Below are positions 43,695-53,105 of a stretch of DNA of 64,000 nucleotides, one piece after another. Each line of letters opens with the position of its first letter. Within the stretch, counting starts at the first letter, position 1. This DNA comes from Gemmatimonadota bacterium (lineage in GTDB: Bacteria > Gemmatimonadota > Gemmatimonadetes > Gemmatimonadales > Gemmatimonadaceae). Below the pieces are notes generated by a model. That model was not told the origin of the DNA and made no database searches. It worked only from the letters and a program-made list of their open reading frames with translations. The stretch is taken from contig JAPLKS010000017.1 of the NCBI GenBank assembly GCA_026387915.1, positions 372,001-436,000 of the forward strand, given 5' to 3'. Both the position numbers and the translations under genes were made by a program.

Positions 43695-45425
43695 CTAGAA
43701 CCGCCGTTCCAAACGAACGATGAATCGCGCGGGCTCGTGTTCGTCGCTCACCGGCTTAGCCCAGTACGCGCCAAAGCCACCAAAGTCGATGCCGATACCG
43801 AGGTCGGTCTTGTACGAGTTGAAGCTCGGCATCGCATCCTTGGAGTACGTCAGCGAGCCGTCTGCGGTCCCAACCTTCCAGCCGCGGCCCGCATCGGCGA
43901 ACAGCACCCACTGGGTGCGGTGATTGAGGCCGGGGCGCCACCAGTCTTCCTCTGCATCGCTGCGCAGCGCCGACCATAAGAACCCAGAGCGCAACTCAAC
44001 CTGCGCCAACGCCACACGATCGCACTGCGCGGGGGCACCGGCTTGCACCATACCGCCCGCGCAGGTCAGGATGTCAGGATGCCCACCGGTATCGCGAAAG
44101 TCGAAGCCCGGTAGCGTGCCGGGACCGCCGACGCCGAGTCGCCGTTGCGTCGGTAATGCATCACCGCTCATCCAGCCGCCCGCGGCCACGCGGAAGTTCA
44201 AGAAGAAGTCGGGCGCAATGCGATTGTAGCGGCGCACATCCGCAAACCCTCGCGTGTACGACACCGCTTCGGGTGTCGGCACGGCAAACGTCTGCACCGG
44301 CGCGCCGAAGCGCGTGATACGCCCCGCGCCTTTTTCCAACTCCGCCACCAAATACCAGCCGGCCCACGGCGAGCCGGTCTGCTCGCGCGTGTCGACCCGC
44401 AGACGCGTGGTGAGCAGGTGCATCGAACCGGGATCCATCGTCGGGTTCGCTCTCCACGGCTCATTGCCGCGCGTCGCCGACCACGGGTCGCCAGCGGCGC
44501 GATTGCGCCACTGCTCGTCACTGAGCCCAACGGTAAGATCCGCATCATCCGACGCCTGAAGGCGCGCATACAGCTGACCGCCGTGGCGCACATAGTAGTC
44601 GCGATAATCACGGTGGAGCAGCGCCGACGCGAGCCCCGTTTCGGTATTCCCCATCTGCCAGCTTTCCGTTGGCTCCACTACGTCGAACGCGCGCGCACCA
44701 ATCGCCAAACCAATCGGCTTGCCGAACTGCACCTCAGCGCGCGCGTCGTGACCCAGCGTCTGATTGTCCCATTGGATGGGGCTCACAGTACGAACCACAC
44801 CGAACGCCTCAATTTTGACCTTGCCCCAATCGGGCGTGCGCTGAAAACGCGGTCCAGCCACAAACGACCATCCCTCCACTCGGTTGTACGAGCGGGAGGC
44901 GACATAGAAAAAGTCGGTGAAGGCCTCACCGCGCCGGAACTCGTGCCGCACGCGATGTCGGGTCCACCACGACTCGTCGTACACCGGCTCACCGTCGGCC
45001 ACCAAACGTTGCCCGTCGAGATGATAGCGGAGCAACTCGGCCTGCACGCGCATCTCGCCACCGATTTTCGCCGCGTCCTGACCGGCGAGGCTGCCCCCAA
45101 CCACAATCACGTGCTGGCCCACCTCGGCGCCCGCCGCAAAGTGGACATCGGCGTTGATCGCCACCAAGGTGCCGGCAATCCGACCTGCCACCGTGACGGG
45201 GCCGTTGAGGACCGCCACATCGCCAGTGAAGATCGTGCCTGCCGGTACATCCAACGCGCCAGTCACCCGTCGCGTCGCCGCGGCGTTGTAACTCTCCACC
45301 GCACTGCGTGCCACCGACGACAATCGGAGCGCAGTGGTGTCAACGCGTTGCGCCGTTGCAGTCAGCGGCATCAGCGGGGCGCACGCAAGGCCAGCGAGCA
45401 GTGTGTATCGCAGAATGGATTTCAT
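43695..45425 (-). CDS. Outer-membrane barrel protein with a bactofilin-like amino domain
   Basis: A 576-residue exported protein from ATG 45425. A signal peptide (LLAGLACAPLMPLTATAQ) is followed at about 55-125 by a parallel beta-solenoid stretch with repeated G-x-V/I patterns (TGDVAVLNGPVTVAGRIAGTLVAI), as in polymer-forming bactofilins. About 400 residues of alternating strands follow, with the RRLGVGGPGTLPGFDFRD segment and a final aromatic residue (RLERRF), typical of BamA/surface-antigen-like barrels. The carboxy region has calcium- or turn-rich Asp/Gly loops. It may display or anchor a surface polymer (inference). A sigma-54-like -24/-12 site and a palindrome lie just upstream. Confidence 0.8.
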   Translation of the reverse strand: MKSILRYTLLAGLACAPLMPLTATAQRVDTTALRLSSVARSAVESYNAAATRRVTGALDVPAGTIFTGDVAVLNGPVTVAGRIAGTLVAINADVHFAAGAEVGQHVIVVGGSLAGQDAAKIGGEMRVQAELLRYHLDGQRLVADGEPVYDESWWTRHRVRHEFRRGEAFTDFFYVASRSYNRVEGWSFVAGPRFQRTPDWGKVKIEAFGVVRTVSPIQWDNQTLGHDARAEVQFGKPIGLAIGARAFDVVEPTESWQMGNTETGLASALLHRDYRDYYVRHGGQLYARLQASDDADLTVGLSDEQWRNRAAGDPWSATRGNEPWRANPTMDPGSMHLLTTRLRVDTREQTGSPWAGWYLVAELEKGAGRITRFGAPVQTFAVPTPEAVSYTRGFADVRRYNRIAPDFFLNFRVAAGGWMSGDALPTQRRLGVGGPGTLPGFDFRDTGGHPDILTCAGGMVQAGAPAQCDRVALAQVELRSGFLWSALRSDAEEDWWRPGLNHRTQWVLFADAGRGWKVGTADGSLTYSKDAMPSFNSYKTDLGIGIDFGGFGAYWAKPVSDEHEPARFIVRLERRF

Positions 45426-45440
45426 CAGGTAGTTCTCCAA

Positions 45441-45456
45441 AGGTGAACGGTCACCT
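45441..45456. promoter_or_regulatory. Operator-like palindrome before the bactofilin/barrel gene
   Basis: AGGTGA-ACGG-TCACCT is a perfect 6-bp inverted repeat with a four-base centre. It lies 16 bases before ATG 45425 and over the start expected from the candidate sigma-54 promoter. Confidence 0.35.
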
Positions 45457-45465
45457 GTAGCACAA

Positions 45466-45479
45466 GCACGGGCTGTGCC
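45466..45479 (-). promoter_or_regulatory. Candidate sigma-54 (-24/-12) promoter
   Basis: The minus strand reads GGCACAGCCCGTGC: GG and GC are separated by ten bases, as in the GGCACG-N4-TTGC consensus, with GGCAC and TGC matched. It would start transcription about 30 bases before ATG 45425. The gene immediately upstream encodes a sigma-54 activator. Confidence 0.45.
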
Positions 45480-45601
45480 GCGTGTCCGCCCATCGCCTAA
45501 GTCGTTGTCCCGCTGATCATTCGTGCATGCCATCATCTGTGTTACGGTGGTCGCCTGTGTCGCTTTGCGTGAGACGTACCGTGTCACTTCGCGCGCCACC
45601 T

Positions 45602-46981
<1,380 letters not shown>

Positions 46982-47008
46982 GAGTGAGTTCGAGAAAAAT
47001 GTCGAGAA

Positions 47009-47323
47009 TCAGACCGCGTCGCGGCGCACCGCGCCCGCGTCGAGTGATGACGCCTGGAGCGCATGCGCCGCATCCGGCGTGCGACGTTCCGAGAGCAGCT
47101 TCGTCGTGAAGCGCTGTCCCTCCGAAATGCGTTCGACTTCTATTGCCACCGATTCCAGCGATGCCTCAATCCGCGCGAGGCGAGCCGACAGCTCTGGATC
47201 GCTCGGCGGCAAATGCGACTGCGCGTCTTGCCGACGCACATACGCGCGCACAAGCGGAACCCCAAGGGCGAGCACCACCACCGTGCCGAAAAATGCGATA
47301 GGAATGATGATGTCTGCGTTCAA
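47009..47323 (-). CDS. Small membrane-anchored coiled-coil protein
   Basis: A 104-residue protein starting at TTG 47323, whose first two bases overlap the kinase stop codon (TTGA). Residues 3-22 are one hydrophobic helix (IIIPIAFFGTVVVLALGVPL), followed by a charged helix with heptad spacing (LSARLARIEASLESVAIEVERI). No family recognised. The strict overlap with the kinase gene and the short gap to the regulator suggest that it belongs to the same signalling unit. The longer open frame to 47509 is inside the kinase gene and not used. Confidence 0.65.
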   Translation of the reverse strand: MNADIIIPIAFFGTVVVLALGVPLVRAYVRRQDAQSHLPPSDPELSARLARIEASLESVAIEVERISEGQRFTTKLLSERRTPDAAHALQASSLDAGAVRRDAV

Positions 47324-48537
47324 GAAATGGTCCCCAATACCGGCGGCGTTACCGGAAAGATGAGTCGAATCTCTGTTCCCGCTTCGGGCGAACTTTGCGC
47401 TTCCACGCGCCCGCCGTGGGCTTCCACGGTCTGCTTGACAATGGCGAGGCCGAGTCCGGTGCCCCCGGCCTTCATAGTTACGTACGGCTCCCAAATAGTC
47501 GTCACGCAATCGGCTGGAATGCCGGACCCCGTGTCGTGTACCGCCAGCATGAGTTCGTCTGCACCCACACGCACTACCCGCGCCTCAATCGCTCCGCCCT
47601 GCTGGCACGCGTCCACGGCATTGAGCAGCACATTGGCCACCGCACGACTGAGCGCGTCGTAATAGCCCAGCATCAACGGCAACGGCTCGTCGGCATGCAG
47701 TTGGAAGACCACCTGTTCCGGTATGGTCGTGCGCGCCGTCGTCTGCACCAACTCGCCAAGGTCTATCTCCGCCAACGGCCCTTCGGGCAGGCGGCCGAAC
47801 TGCGCAAAGCTCCGGGCCATCGCTTCCAGTCGTGCCGACTCCACCTGCAACACCTCTACGGTGTCAGACAGCTCCGGCGGCACCGATCGTTTGAGCCGGT
47901 CTACGGCAAAACGGATCGGCGTCAGCGGATTCTTGATCTCGTGCGCCATCTGGCGCGCCGATTCCCGAAACGCCCTCAACCGCTCAGCTTCGATCGCAGC
48001 ACGGCGCCCCGCGTCCAGATCAAGCGCCATCTGCCGCATCCCGTCGCGTAACAGCGCAAACTCGGGGGCACCGCGCGATTCCGTGTGCTCCGGCAATGCC
48101 CGCCCAGCACGGATTCGACCAGTCCACCCGACCAGTTCGTCGAGCGGACGGCTGAGCTGTCGGCTCAAATGCCCCGCCACTCGCGACGCCAAAAACGTCA
48201 GCAACGCCAACGCCACCACGCCGATCAACAGCATCGCCGGCACCAACTGGCGCGCCAAATACTCAAACCGGCGCGCTTGGGTCAGCGACATCGCCAACTC
48301 CCGCTCGTGATCCGCCAACACTCCCGCTTGCGCAGGGGAGAGCGCCCCTCGGCTTCGTGCCACCTCCAACGCCCGAGTGCCACTCGCGGCCGCGCTATCC
48401 CAAGCCGCCGTCCCGCTCATACGGGGAAGGAGACGCGCGACCGCCCCGCCCCATGCCACCGTCAGCAGAATGGCGGGAACGAAGGCAAAAAGCGCCAGAA
48501 TAAGGAACAGACGGGACCGGAACCCGAGTCGCTTCAC
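47320..48537 (-). CDS. NtrY-like sensor histidine kinase
   Basis: A 405-residue inner-membrane kinase from GTG 48537. Two membrane helices (about 8-30 and 95-118) flank a short periplasmic loop. A HAMP segment follows (SRVAGHLSRQLSRPLDELVG). The H-box is MAHEIKNPLTPIRFAV with the phospho-His and the KNPLTPI signature of NtrY/NtrB types. The ATPase domain shows the N box LLNAVDAC, DTGSGIP and GGTGLGLAI. It probably phosphorylates the sigma-54 regulator encoded downstream. The signal sensed is unknown. A TACAAA hexamer lies six bases before the GTG. Confidence 0.93.
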   Translation of the reverse strand: MKRLGFRSRLFLILALFAFVPAILLTVAWGGAVARLLPRMSGTAAWDSAAASGTRALEVARSRGALSPAQAGVLADHERELAMSLTQARRFEYLARQLVPAMLLIGVVALALLTFLASRVAGHLSRQLSRPLDELVGWTGRIRAGRALPEHTESRGAPEFALLRDGMRQMALDLDAGRRAAIEAERLRAFRESARQMAHEIKNPLTPIRFAVDRLKRSVPPELSDTVEVLQVESARLEAMARSFAQFGRLPEGPLAEIDLGELVQTTARTTIPEQVVFQLHADEPLPLMLGYYDALSRAVANVLLNAVDACQQGGAIEARVVRVGADELMLAVHDTGSGIPADCVTTIWEPYVTMKAGGTGLGLAIVKQTVEAHGGRVEAQSSPEAGTEIRLIFPVTPPVLGTIS

Positions 48538-48952
48538 TGACTATTTGTACGGTGCGGGGAAGGGAAGGTTTCGCCTTGGAACTTACCGTCCCCCACGCCC
48601 CTCCGCCCCCTCTCCAGCCGGGGAGACGGTGACAAACGCCTATCGGGTCATTAGCTTCCTATGCACGATGCGCTGTGCGCGTCGATGATCGCCGGCGCTC
48701 AGAGGCGACGTCGATCACCGGCACGACCGGCGCGTCGATTGGACCACGGGGTTGTCGGCGTCTGCGCCATCACCATCCGCTGGGTCGCTGGCATCGCAAG
48801 GACGATGCGCGCCTAGCTGACCGGATGAGCGTGCTCGCCGCCCCTACACATCACAGGGCCTCCGAGCCGCCTCACGGGCGCTGCCGCGCATTTGGCGCGA
48901 AGCAGCCACCGATTGGCCGCTGGCCCGCCATCGGCGAGTTCGCCAGAGAGTC
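48538..48952. other. 415-base divergent intergenic region
   Basis: This lies between the NtrY-like kinase start (minus) and the NYN/LOTUS gene (plus). I see a possible minus-strand -10 (TACAAA, 48549-48544) next to the kinase start. Otherwise there is GC-rich sequence with short C-runs at 48590-48620. The 93-codon open frame at 48675-48956 is Arg/His-rich and looks like noise. No tRNA or convincing structured RNA was found by eye. Confidence 0.5.
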
Positions 48953-50923
48953 ATGAAGTCACGTCATTCGCACGTCGTTCCATCCCGCGGGCCGGTTGCG
49001 CCTTTGCACCGCGGACCGCAGGCGCACGCCCCACAGTCCATGCTGCCGGGTGCCCTCGTTCCGCATCACGCGCCCAACGCCGCGCTCCTCATCGATTTCG
49101 ACAACGTCACGATGGGGATCCGCTCCGATCTACAAACGGAGCTGCGCAACCTGCTGTCGTCCGACATCATCCACGGAAAGGTCGCCGTCCAGCGCGCCTA
49201 CGCGGATTGGCGCCGCTACCCGCAGTACATCGTCCCGCTCAGCGAAGCGTCGATCGACCTCATCTTCGCCCCGGCCTACGGGTCGTCCAAGAAGAACGCG
49301 ACCGACATCCGCCTCGCCATCGACGCCATGGAGCTCGTCTTCACGCGTCCCGAAATCGGCACGATCATCCTGCTCTCCGGTGACTCCGACTTCTCGAGCC
49401 TCGTTATCAAGCTCAAGGAGTACGGCAAGTACGTCATCGGCGTCGGCATCCGTGAATCGTCCAGCGACCTGCTCGTGCAGAACTGCGACGAGTACTACAG
49501 CTACAACGCGCTCGCCGGCCTCGTAAAGGCCAACGAAGAAGGCGGAGCCGACACCAAGTACGACCCGTGGGAACTCGTCACGGAAGCCATTACGCGTATG
49601 GTGCGCAACGGCGACGTCATGCGCTCCGATCGCCTCAAGCAGGTCATGCAGGAGATCGACAGCTCCTTCGACGAAAAGGACTTGGGCATTTCGAAATTCT
49701 CCAAGTTCTGCGCCGAAGCGGCACAGAAGGGACTGATTCTCGTCACCAAGCTCGAAAACGGGCAGCTCGAAGTGGCCCCCACGAAGGGCGCCGTCAAGAG
49801 CGGCGAGCCGGCGGCAACGCCGGCCCCGCGCCCAGCTGGCGCTGAAGTTGAAGAACGCGAAGGGCGTCGTCGCGGACGTCGCGGTGGTCGCGGTCGCGGT
49901 CGTCGCGAGCGTGAAGAGGCCACCGGAACCGCAGAGCAGGGTGCTGAAGTCGCTCCGGCTTCGGTGGAAGTGCCGGTCGCCGCGCCCGTCGCTGCCGTCG
50001 CTGCCGTCGCTGACGTCGCTCAGGCTGCCCTGGCATCGGCCCGCCCCGCTGGTCGTGGCAGCCGCAAGGCAGGCGCGGTCGCTGTCTCAACTCCCACGCA
50101 GCCGATCACCGCACCGGTCGTTGTCGTGGCTGTTGCCGTCCCGGCCGTTCCGGCCGTTCCTGTTGCGCCGGTTGCCGTTGACTCGCGCCGTCATCGCGAA
50201 CCGCGAAGCGAGCGTCGCGAGCCGGTCGTGGTCAACGCCAACATCGGCCGCGCCGGCATTCGCCTCACGCGCGACGAAGCCTTTGCGCTCGTGCGCAACG
50301 CCGTCACGGCGCTCGTCACCGGCGAAGACGCGGTCGGCGCTGAACAGGTACGCCAAAAGGCGTTCGATCTCCTCGGCCGCGACAGCGAGAGCCTCAACGA
50401 ACGCAACTTCCCGCGCATCCTCCGCGATGCGCACGACGGGGATGTTGTCGATCTTCGCAAGCGCGGTGATTCGTACGAAGTCGCGCGGTCCGCGACGGCC
50501 GCCAGCGTTTCCTCGCAGATCGAAGTGAAGGAAGCCGAGCTCAAGGCCGCCGACGATAAGGTCAAGGCCGCTGCCAATCCCCCCGCGCCCCGTGGCATGG
50601 TCGCACGTGGCGTTCCGAATCGCGGTGGACGCGGTGGAAAGGCTATGGCGCCGCCGCCGAACTTCCTGCTGATCGGTGTCGTCGAGTCGGCGTCGCCCAA
50701 GCCGGCCGCCGTCGTGACGCCGGTTGCCCCGGTTGCTCCGGTTTCCAGTGCCGCACCGGCCGCGGCTGAAGCACCCGCCAAAAAGACGCGCGCCAAGGCC
50801 GCACCCAAGGCCGCACCCAAGGCCGACGCACCTGCCAAGGCAAAGGCGCCGGCTAAGGCTGCCAAGGCCGACGCACCCGCCAAGCGCCCGGCGTCGAAGA
50901 AGAAGGGTGCCGCGACCGCCTAA
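48953..50923 (+). CDS. NYN-domain (LabA/DUF88-like) protein with two LOTUS-like domains and basic tails
   Basis: A 656-residue protein. The NYN PIN-like nuclease domain is at about 43-185, with acidic sites in LLIDFDNVTMG, KNATDIRLAIDAM and LLSGDSDFSSLV. A LOTUS/OST-HTH-like winged helix follows at about 205-275. Next come an RGG-like stretch of Arg and Gly (about 300-320), a low-complexity Ala/Val/Pro linker, a second LOTUS-like segment (436-508) and a final 50-residue Lys/Ala/Pro tail like histone H1. The family is thought to bind or cut RNA. The arrangement suggests a nucleic-acid-associated regulator. The start ATG 48953 has only a weak AGAGAG upstream. It is monocistronic and ends before a 46-bp palindrome. 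Confidence 0.85.
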   Translation: MKSRHSHVVPSRGPVAPLHRGPQAHAPQSMLPGALVPHHAPNAALLIDFDNVTMGIRSDLQTELRNLLSSDIIHGKVAVQRAYADWRRYPQYIVPLSEASIDLIFAPAYGSSKKNATDIRLAIDAMELVFTRPEIGTIILLSGDSDFSSLVIKLKEYGKYVIGVGIRESSSDLLVQNCDEYYSYNALAGLVKANEEGGADTKYDPWELVTEAITRMVRNGDVMRSDRLKQVMQEIDSSFDEKDLGISKFSKFCAEAAQKGLILVTKLENGQLEVAPTKGAVKSGEPAATPAPRPAGAEVEEREGRRRGRRGGRGRGRREREEATGTAEQGAEVAPASVEVPVAAPVAAVAAVADVAQAALASARPAGRGSRKAGAVAVSTPTQPITAPVVVVAVAVPAVPAVPVAPVAVDSRRHREPRSERREPVVVNANIGRAGIRLTRDEAFALVRNAVTALVTGEDAVGAEQVRQKAFDLLGRDSESLNERNFPRILRDAHDGDVVDLRKRGDSYEVARSATAASVSSQIEVKEAELKAADDKVKAAANPPAPRGMVARGVPNRGGRGGKAMAPPPNFLLIGVVESASPKPAAVVTPVAPVAPVSSAAPAAAEAPAKKTRAKAAPKAAPKADAPAKAKAPAKAAKADAPAKRPASKKKGAATA

Positions 50924-50961
50924 CGAACGGCGACCGCTGGCCCACCTGTCATCCGTGGCGT

Positions 50962-51007
50962 AAACGAAGAGCGGCGCGATCCCTAGGGATCGCGCCGCTC
51001 TTCGTTT
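50962..51007. terminator. Bidirectional terminator, 46-bp perfect palindrome
   Basis: The arms of 23 bases are fully complementary with no loop other than the central CCCTAGGG. TTTT follows the plus-strand arm and, by symmetry, AAAA precedes the other. It lies between convergent genes. Confidence 0.85.
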
Positions 51008-51026
51008 TGTGCACCCTACGCGCCGA

Positions 51027-51686
51027 CTACCACTTCTTATCGATCGACGACCCCGCGTTGTAGCGCACGCCCAGCGCCCACGCATTGGAGAATCCCTTGC
51101 CGTTGATCAGCCAAGTGCCGGCGCCCTGTGTCGGCATCACCGTGTATTCCACAAACGGTGCCCAGCGACGCCAGGTCGCCATCACACCAAACTGCCCAAA
51201 GAGCTTGCCAGCCGAACGCGCCTTGTTGATGCGCGTGTCAATCGAGTCCTTCGCGGCGGCGCTCGCAAAATAGGTGCCCAGCGGCGCGCTCTCGCGCACG
51301 TAGTTGAACGCATAGCCGAGGCCCACATACGGCCGCACAATATTGATGTTCGGGGTGAAGATCGTGACCGCCGCGCCCACGCGTCGGAGGTCCGTGATGC
51401 TCACCTGGCGCGCTGCGCCCGTTGGAAAATCGGTCACGGTGCTCACGGCGTCGAAGTACGACTGGTCCGTAAACACCCGCAACGCGAAGTTCGAGCGCGT
51501 AATTAGCCAGTCCGCGCCGATCGTCGGAGCGGTCGTCCGCGCGACGACCGTCGGGAACGACAGCTGGCCGCCATAGAGGCCCCAGTACCAAGAATCTTGC
51601 CACGAGACCGTGCTGGCCTGCGCCGCGAGCGGGCGCGCCAGAACTGCGGTAAGGGCGATGACGACGAAAGTTCGAAACAGGCGCAT
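51027..51686 (-). CDS. Small outer-membrane beta-barrel protein
   Basis: A 219-residue exported protein. A signal peptide (RTFVVIALTAVLARPLAAQA) is followed by about eight amphipathic strands with aromatic ends (SWYWGLYGGQLSF, NFALRVFTDQSYF, IVRPYVGLGYAFNYV, FGQFGVMATWRRWAPFVEYTV, WALGVRYNAG). This OmpA/OmpW-like barrel size class carries no catalytic motif. Role unknown. It stands alone after the palindromic terminator; its start context has GGAGGTG-like purines (CCTCCGAGGTGTAGCAT region) that could bind ribosomes. Confidence 0.78.
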   Translation of the reverse strand: MRLFRTFVVIALTAVLARPLAAQASTVSWQDSWYWGLYGGQLSFPTVVARTTAPTIGADWLITRSNFALRVFTDQSYFDAVSTVTDFPTGAARQVSITDLRRVGAAVTIFTPNINIVRPYVGLGYAFNYVRESAPLGTYFASAAAKDSIDTRINKARSAGKLFGQFGVMATWRRWAPFVEYTVMPTQGAGTWLINGKGFSNAWALGVRYNAGSSIDKKW

Positions 51687-51829
51687 ATGCTACACCTCGG
51701 AGGGGAGGACCGGCCGTCCATACGGCGCGCTCGGGCAACCCTTTCGGGCGGTCCGGTGGCTCACCTCTCGGACGAACCGCCGGTCGTTCGCGTCACGCGT
51801 GGCTCCCGTGCCGCCCGCGTGACACCGCC

Positions 51830-53038
51830 CTATTTCACGATGCCGACGCGCTCCGCCACCTTCCGAATCGCCCGTACGGCGAACTCGAGGTCCGCGCGCG
51901 TGTGCGCCGCCGACACCTGACACCGGAGCCGCGCCGTGCCCTGCGGCACCACCGGAAAGCCAAAGCCCGTCACGAAAATTCCTTCGTCCAACAACATGTC
52001 GCTCATCCGGATCGCGTCCGCTGTCTCGCCCACGATAATCGGCACAATCGGCGTTTCGCCGGCGAGCGGATTGAGCCCAGCCTCCACCAGCGCCTGCCGG
52101 AAGAACTTCGAGTTGTCGTGGAGCGTCGCCACTCGGTCCGGGTGCGCTTCAATAAACTCCACCGCCGCCAGCGCACTGGCCGCCACCGTGGGCGGGAGCG
52201 CGTTCGAGAACAGCTGTGGGCGCGAGCGCTGCGTCAGCATGTCGCACAGCGCCGCGGAGCCGGCCACAAACCCGCCGGCCGCACCGCCGATCGCCTTGCC
52301 CAGCGTACTCGTAATCACGTCCACCTCGCCAATCACCCCAAAATGCTCCGCGGTGCCGCGCCCCGTGGCGCCAATCACACCGGTGGCGTGCGAGTCATCC
52401 ATGATCAGCACGGCGTCGTGGTCGCGCGCAATCTGCAGCAGTTCCGGCAGCTTCGCGATACTCCCTTCCATCGAGAAAATGCCGTCCGTCCAAATAAGAC
52501 GGCGCTTCGCACCACTATTGGCGCGCAGTTTGGCCACCAGATCGTCGAGATCGCCGTGCGGATACACCGCCGTCGTGCACTTCGTGATCGCCTTGGCCAG
52601 CCGGATCGAGTCAATGATCGACGCATGGTTGAGCGCATCGCTCACCACAAAATCACCTTCCTCGACCACCGTCGCGGTCAGTCCCTCATTGGCGTTCCAC
52701 GCCGACACAAACGACATCGCCGCCGGCGCTCCCACAAAACGCGCGAGCGCCTGCTCGAGTGCGCGGTGCACCGTGAAGGTGCCGCAAATAAACCGCACGC
52801 TTCCCGTGCCGGCGCCGTATTTTCGGATCCCCGCGATGCCGGCTTCCATCACCGACGGCTCGTCGCACAGGCCGAGGTAGTTGTTCGACGAGAGAATCAA
52901 CACCTCGCCGCGCCCTTCCATCTTCACCCGCGCCGACTGCGGCGACTCGAGATAGTTGAGCGACTTGTAAACGCGATCCTTCTTGAGTTGCGTAATCTTG
53001 CCTTCAAGATCCGCGACGAAATTCGTATTGATGGACAT
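51830..53038 (-). CDS. kbl: Glycine C-acetyltransferase (2-amino-3-ketobutyrate CoA ligase)
   Basis: A 402-residue alpha-oxoamine synthase from ATG 53038; the frame is open to 53071 but the family starts here. Landmarks are LSSNNYLGLCDEPSV, the acyl-CoA site GTGSVRFICGTFTVHRALE, DDSHATGVIG and the Schiff-base Lys in STLGKAIGGAAGG. It converts 2-amino-3-oxobutyrate and CoA to glycine and acetyl-CoA, following threonine dehydrogenase. It is encoded 67 bases downstream of tdh, with palindromes between them. In enteric bacteria the order is kbl-tdh; here it is reversed. Confidence 0.95.
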   Translation of the reverse strand: MSINTNFVADLEGKITQLKKDRVYKSLNYLESPQSARVKMEGRGEVLILSSNNYLGLCDEPSVMEAGIAGIRKYGAGTGSVRFICGTFTVHRALEQALARFVGAPAAMSFVSAWNANEGLTATVVEEGDFVVSDALNHASIIDSIRLAKAITKCTTAVYPHGDLDDLVAKLRANSGAKRRLIWTDGIFSMEGSIAKLPELLQIARDHDAVLIMDDSHATGVIGATGRGTAEHFGVIGEVDVITSTLGKAIGGAAGGFVAGSAALCDMLTQRSRPQLFSNALPPTVAASALAAVEFIEAHPDRVATLHDNSKFFRQALVEAGLNPLAGETPIVPIIVGETADAIRMSDMLLDEGIFVTGFGFPVVPQGTARLRCQVSAAHTRADLEFAVRAIRKVAERVGIVK

Positions 53039-53056
53039 GATGGATGCGGCAGGTAA

Positions 53057-53093
53057 ACGGTAGACCGTCAACGGTTAACGGGTCACCGTTAAC
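53057..53093. repeat. Palindrome cluster between tdh and kbl
   Basis: Two adjacent inverted repeats: ACGGT-AG-ACCGT (53057-53068) and GTTAACGG-GTCA-CCGTTAAC (53074-53093). The half-site ACCGT(C/T)AAC occurs twice. It could be an operator for the threonine genes or an intercistronic RNA hairpin that tunes kbl expression. Confidence 0.55.
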
Positions 53094-53105
53094 TCGCAGT
53101 TGCAG

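Noticed and set aside
48675-48956. 93-codon frame before the NYN gene
   Set aside because: Arg/His-rich, no ribosome site, no protein-like pattern, and it runs into the NYN start in another frame.
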